A stretch of 64,000 nt of DNA from Abyssicoccus albus (GTDB lineage Bacteria > Bacillota > Bacilli > Staphylococcales > Abyssicoccaceae), in assembly GCF_003815035.1 (NCBI RefSeq), contig NZ_RKRK01000002.1, forward strand, positions 961,618 to 1,025,617, given 5' to 3'. Of this stretch, positions 62,516 through 64,000 are shown piece after piece. How positions within the stretch are numbered: position 1 is the first letter of the stretch; each line of letters begins with the position of its first letter. The position numbers and the translations under genes were made by a program. The notes beneath the pieces were generated by a model. That model searched no databases. It had not been told where the DNA came from and saw only the letters and a list, made by a program, of their open reading frames with translations.

Positions 62516-62599
62516 TGGTGGAGGGGGGCAGATTCGAACTGCCGAACCCGAAGGAGCGGATTTACAGTCCGCCGCGTTTAGCCACTTCGCTACCCCTCC
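62516..62599 (-). tRNA. tRNA-Tyr(GTA)
   Basis: Acceptor GGAGGGG/CCCCTCC, a long variable arm, anticodon loop CTGTAAA. CCA encoded. Confidence 0.94.
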
Positions 62600-62637
62600 A
62601 TTATACACAATATACTAAAAAAAGATAAATAAAAAAA

Positions 62638-62713
<76 letters not shown>

Positions 62714-62725
62714 AACATTTTAAAA

Positions 62726-62801
62726 TGGTGGCTCAAGACAGAATCGAACTGCCGACACAAGGATTTTCAATCCTTTGCTCTACCGACTGAGCTATTGAGC
62801 C
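62726..62801 (-). tRNA. tRNA-Phe(GAA)
   Basis: Acceptor GGCTCAA/TTGAGCC, anticodon loop TTGAAAA; CCA encoded. Confidence 0.94.
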
Positions 62802-62812
62802 AATATAAAAAA

Positions 62813-62888
62813 TGGCGGTCCTGACGGGAATCGAACCCGCGATCTCCTGCGTGACAGGCAGGCATGTTAACCGCTACACCACAGGACC
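62813..62888 (-). tRNA. tRNA-Asp(GTC)
   Basis: Acceptor GGTCCTG/CAGGACC, anticodon loop CTGTCAC; CCA encoded. Confidence 0.94.
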
Positions 62889-62911
62889 ACATGTAATTGA
62901 TAAAAAGAAAA

Positions 62912-62985
<74 letters not shown>

Positions 62986-63005
62986 ATAATAATATTAAAT
63001 TTAAA

Positions 63006-63098
63006 TGGCGGAGGAAGAGGGATTCGAACCCCCGCGAGCCGTTAAGCCCCTGTCGGTTTTCAAGACCGATCCCTTCAGCCGGACTTGGGTATTCCTCC
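63006..63098 (-). tRNA. tRNA-Ser(TGA)
   Basis: 93 nt with CCA; acceptor GGAGGAA/TTCCTCC, class II variable arm, anticodon loop CTTGAAA. Confidence 0.94.
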
Positions 63099-63107
63099 GT
63101 AATGCAA

Positions 63108-63184
63108 TGGTGGACCTTGCAGGATTCGAACCTGCGACCCAACGGTTATGAGCCGTTTGCTCTAACCAACTGAGCTAAAGGTCC
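63108..63184 (-). tRNA. tRNA with CAT anticodon, probably tRNA-Ile2 (lysidine-modified)
   Basis: Acceptor GGACCTT/AAGGTCC with TTAGCTCAGTTGGTTAGAGC resembles the Bacillus tRNA-Ile2 whose C34 is changed to lysidine by TilS. The next gene upstream matches elongator Met better. CCA encoded. Met versus Ile2 is decided by resemblance from memory. Confidence 0.75.
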
Positions 63185-63202
63185 AAATTCAAGCATTAAA
63201 AG

Positions 63203-63276
63203 TGGCGGTGGAGGGGATCGAACCCCCGACCTCACGGGTATGAACCGTACGCTCTAGCCAGCTGAGCTACACCGCC
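63203..63276 (-). tRNA. Elongator tRNA-Met(CAT)
   Basis: Acceptor GGCGGTG/CACCGCC, anticodon loop TTCATAC. It resembles the Bacillus elongator Met tRNA. CCA not encoded. Confidence 0.88.
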
Positions 63277-63293
63277 GATATGAAATTAAAAAA

Positions 63294-63369
63294 TGGTGGA
63301 GAATAGCGGGATCGAACCGCTGACCTCCTGCGTGCAAAGCAGGCGCTCTCCCAGCTGAGCTAATCCCCC
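63294..63369 (-). tRNA. tRNA-Ala(TGC)
   Basis: Starts GGGGGAT; acceptor contains a G-T pair near G3, the alanine identity element. Anticodon loop TTTGCAC; CCA encoded. Confidence 0.93.
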
Positions 63370-63386
63370 ACAATATTATAAAAGAG

Positions 63387-63460
63387 TCGGGAAGACAGGA
63401 TTCGAACCTACGACCCCTTGGTCCCAAACCAAGTGCTCTACCAAGCTGAGCTACTTCCCG
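63387..63460 (-). tRNA. tRNA-Pro(TGG)
   Basis: Acceptor CGGGAAG/CTTCCCG, anticodon loop TTTGGGA; CCA not encoded. Confidence 0.94.
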
Positions 63461-63467
63461 ATATATA

Positions 63468-63541
63468 CGCGCCCGAGAGGAGTCGAACCCCTAACCTTTT
63501 GATCCGTAGTCAAACGCTCTATCCAATTGAGCTACGGGCGC
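63468..63541 (-). tRNA. tRNA-Arg(ACG)
   Basis: Acceptor GCGCCCG/CGGGCGC, anticodon loop CTACGGA, where A34 would be edited to inosine by TadA. CCA not encoded. Confidence 0.94.
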
Positions 63542-63551
63542 AAAAAACAAA

Positions 63552-63640
63552 TGGTGCCTAGGACCGGAATCGAACCGGTACGGTAGTCACCTACCGCAGG
63601 ATTTTAAGTCCTGTGCGTCTGCCAGTTCCGCCACCCAGGC
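63552..63640 (-). tRNA. tRNA-Leu(TAA)
   Basis: 89 nt with CCA; acceptor GCCTGGG/CCTAGGC (one G-T), class II arm, anticodon loop CTTAAAA. A TrmL substrate type. Confidence 0.93.
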
Positions 63641-63646
63641 ATATCA

Positions 63647-63721
63647 TGGAGCGGAAGACGGGATTCGAACCCGCGACCCCCACCTTGGCAAGGTGGTGTT
63701 CTACCACTGAACTACTTCCGC
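63647..63721 (-). tRNA. tRNA-Gly(GCC)
   Basis: Acceptor GCGGAAG/CTTCCGC with T73; anticodon loop TTGCCAA; CCA encoded. Confidence 0.94.
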
Positions 63722-63732
63722 ATTATTAAAGA

Positions 63733-63816
63733 TGGTGCGGGTGAAGGGAGTCGAACCCCCACGCCAAAGGCGCTAGATCCTAAGTCTAGTGCGTCTGCCA
63801 ATTCCGCCACACCCGC
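63733..63816 (-). tRNA. tRNA-Leu(TAG)
   Basis: Acceptor GCGGGTG/CACCCGC, class II arm, anticodon loop CTTAGGA; CCA encoded. Confidence 0.94.
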
Positions 63817-63824
63817 AATATAAA

Positions 63825-63897
63825 TGAGCCATAGAGGATTCGAACCTCTGACCCTCTGATTAAAAGTCAGATGCTCTACCGACTGAGCTAATGGCTC
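63825..63897 (-). tRNA. tRNA-Lys(TTT)
   Basis: Acceptor GAGCCAT/ATGGCTC, anticodon loop CTTTTAA; CCA not encoded. Confidence 0.94.
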
Positions 63898-63908
63898 ATC
63901 ATAATAAA

Positions 63909-63984
<76 letters not shown>

Positions 63985-64000
63985 TTATTAAGTTAAAAAA

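Overview
This window is low-GC Firmicutes DNA, and gene content and order point to the family Staphylococcaceae. The markers are hemE-hemH-hemY, a TRAP-family gene, ecsAB with hit, prsA, yhaM-yhaN-yhaO, the AirSR-type two-component pair and fumC, together with many small staphylococcal families (DUF2538, DUF2187, DUF3267). It does not look like S. aureus itself: it carries a ppk-ppx pair and an unusual teichoic-acid-exporter locus. A Macrococcus/Mammaliicoccus-like genome is my guess; the genus cannot be fixed from the sequence alone.

Layout. (1) 1-16.1 kb: a cell-surface glycopolymer locus, mostly on the minus strand. It holds a UDP-ManNAc dehydrogenase, the two halves of a TagGH-type ABC exporter (separated by about 8 kb), two GT2+GT4 fusion glycosyltransferases, two GT4 enzymes, small coiled-coil or beta-rich helpers, an inserted plus-strand O-acyltransferase, and an LCP ligase at the right edge. 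These parts suffice to make, export, acylate and anchor a ManNAcA-containing wall polymer. (2) 16.1-20 kb: DUF2538, a GNAT acetyltransferase and a secreted amidase with a 10-residue repeat region and five CW_7-like wall-binding repeats. (3) 20-32 kb: a region of poorly known genes. It includes a membrane-anchored HExxH protein with a partner, a degenerate RocB-like peptidase, a ComK2-like protein, a SigS-like sigma factor and a degenerate 5'-nucleotidase-like protein. A Ktr/Trk K+ transporter, HtrA, TerC under a yybP-ykoY manganese riboswitch, a NERD protein with an early in-frame stop, two tRNAs and ComK1 follow. (4) 32-36 kb: the hemEHY operon and TRAP. (5) 36-52 kb: conserved housekeeping genes (ecsAB, hit, prsA, yhaMNO, ylbF family, DUF445, CDF transporter, airSR, a thiol redox pair, an RluA-family synthase). 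(6) 52-62 kb: ppk, ppx, fumC, nagB, nfrA, trmL, queG, tRNA-Leu(CAA) and a PH-domain protein. (7) 62.2-64 kb: 20 tRNA genes in tandem on the minus strand, apparently continuing past the window.

Things not explained by ordinary annotation: three convergent intergenic regions (19.87-20.08, 30.82-31.04 and 40.97-41.01 kb) carry related hairpin elements. Two are tandem arrays with exact 61-bp and 52-bp periods. Two ComK paralogues and a sigma factor sit within 8.4 kb. Two apparent pseudoenzymes lie beside them. The glycopolymer locus contains a duplicated coiled-coil plus fusion-glycosyltransferase module on either side of tagH and the acyltransferase.

All assignments come from reading motifs and gene order by eye. 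No database search was run, and domain boundaries are approximate.
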